Assembly: GCA_030674155.1 (NCBI GenBank)
Contig: CM060325.1
Coordinates: 16,157,575 to 16,190,693 of the forward strand
Direction of reading: 5' to 3'
Source of the DNA: Stramonita haemastoma
Lineage: Eukaryota > Mollusca > Gastropoda > Neogastropoda > Muricidae
Length of the DNA: 33,119 nucleotides
Below are positions 32,820 through 33,119 of this stretch, piece after piece (position 1 is the stretch's first letter; each line of letters starts with the position of its first letter). The position numbers and the translations under genes were made by a program. The notes under the pieces are model-generated. The model was not told the DNA's origin. It did no database searches and saw only the letters and a list, made by a program, of their open reading frames with translations.

Positions 32820-33119
32820 GTGAGAATGTGTGATTAAGCGTGTGTGTATGTACATGTATACATTTGCGTGAGCGTGTGTGTGCGCGTGTGCGCGCGCGCG
32901 CACGTGAGTGTGAGTACGTGTGAGTCTGTGTGCGTGTGCGTGCGTGCGCTTGTGTGTGAATTTGTGTGAGAGTGTGTGTGTTCGTGCACGTGTGTGCACG
33001 CGATCGTGAGTGTGTGAGTGTGCGTGTGCATGAGCGTGCGTGAATGTATGTGTGCGAGTTTGTGCGTACGTGTGCATACATGTGTGTGTGTGTGTGCGTG
33101 GTGTGTGTGTGTGTGTGTG
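32667..33119. repeat. (GT)n and alternating purine-pyrimidine tract
   Basis: Pure GT to about 32816, then about 300 bp mixing GT, GC and AT steps with a (CG)n stretch at 32890-32902. It begins 65 bases after the exon 16 donor and runs to the window edge. Confidence 0.95.

Overview
This is a eukaryotic, intron-rich and very repeat-rich window, most likely from a marine gastropod mollusc. The taxon is an inference: several dispersed repeats look like ones I associate with caenogastropod genomes, and no search was run. None of the long simple-repeat open frames is a real gene. The real coding content is two conserved animal genes arranged head to head. All exons were found by reading splice sites, phase and protein family by eye. 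Human comparisons are from memory of the families.

Left arm, minus strand: two exons (4907-5049 and 3217-3459) of an ITFG1/TIP-type FG-GAP repeat membrane protein, plus a tentative signal-peptide exon at 9353-9389. The rest of ITFG1 lies left of the window. A 100-N assembly gap (3020-3119) sits in its next intron.

Right arm, plus strand: sixteen exons (9821-32601) of PHKB, the beta regulatory subunit of phosphorylase kinase. They run from a plausible initiator ATG to a point roughly 650 codons in, and the gene continues beyond the right edge. Phases fit from exon to exon except for single-base losses in exons 5 and 13 and a compensating gain and loss in exon 4. All are in or beside short G or C runs, so consensus errors are more likely than gene decay. 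ITFG1 and PHKB are also neighbours in human (16q12.1). Here about 430 bp separate the two putative starts, with an ETS-type and an ERR-type site between them, so a shared bidirectional promoter is likely.

Introns and spacer consist mainly of microsatellites (CA/GT, GA/CT, ATT, CTAT, TTC), several tRNA-derived SINE families, a SINE whose head joins a tRNA-like half to a 5S-rRNA-like half, two TTAA-flanked MITE types, non-LTR retrotransposon scraps, and a 27-bp minisatellite. The most unusual theme is tandem duplication of splice-site regions inside PHKB. The 3' splice sites of exons 8 and 16 are each the last member of an array of near-identical acceptor-like sequences, and the 3' end of exon 13 with its donor is duplicated downstream.
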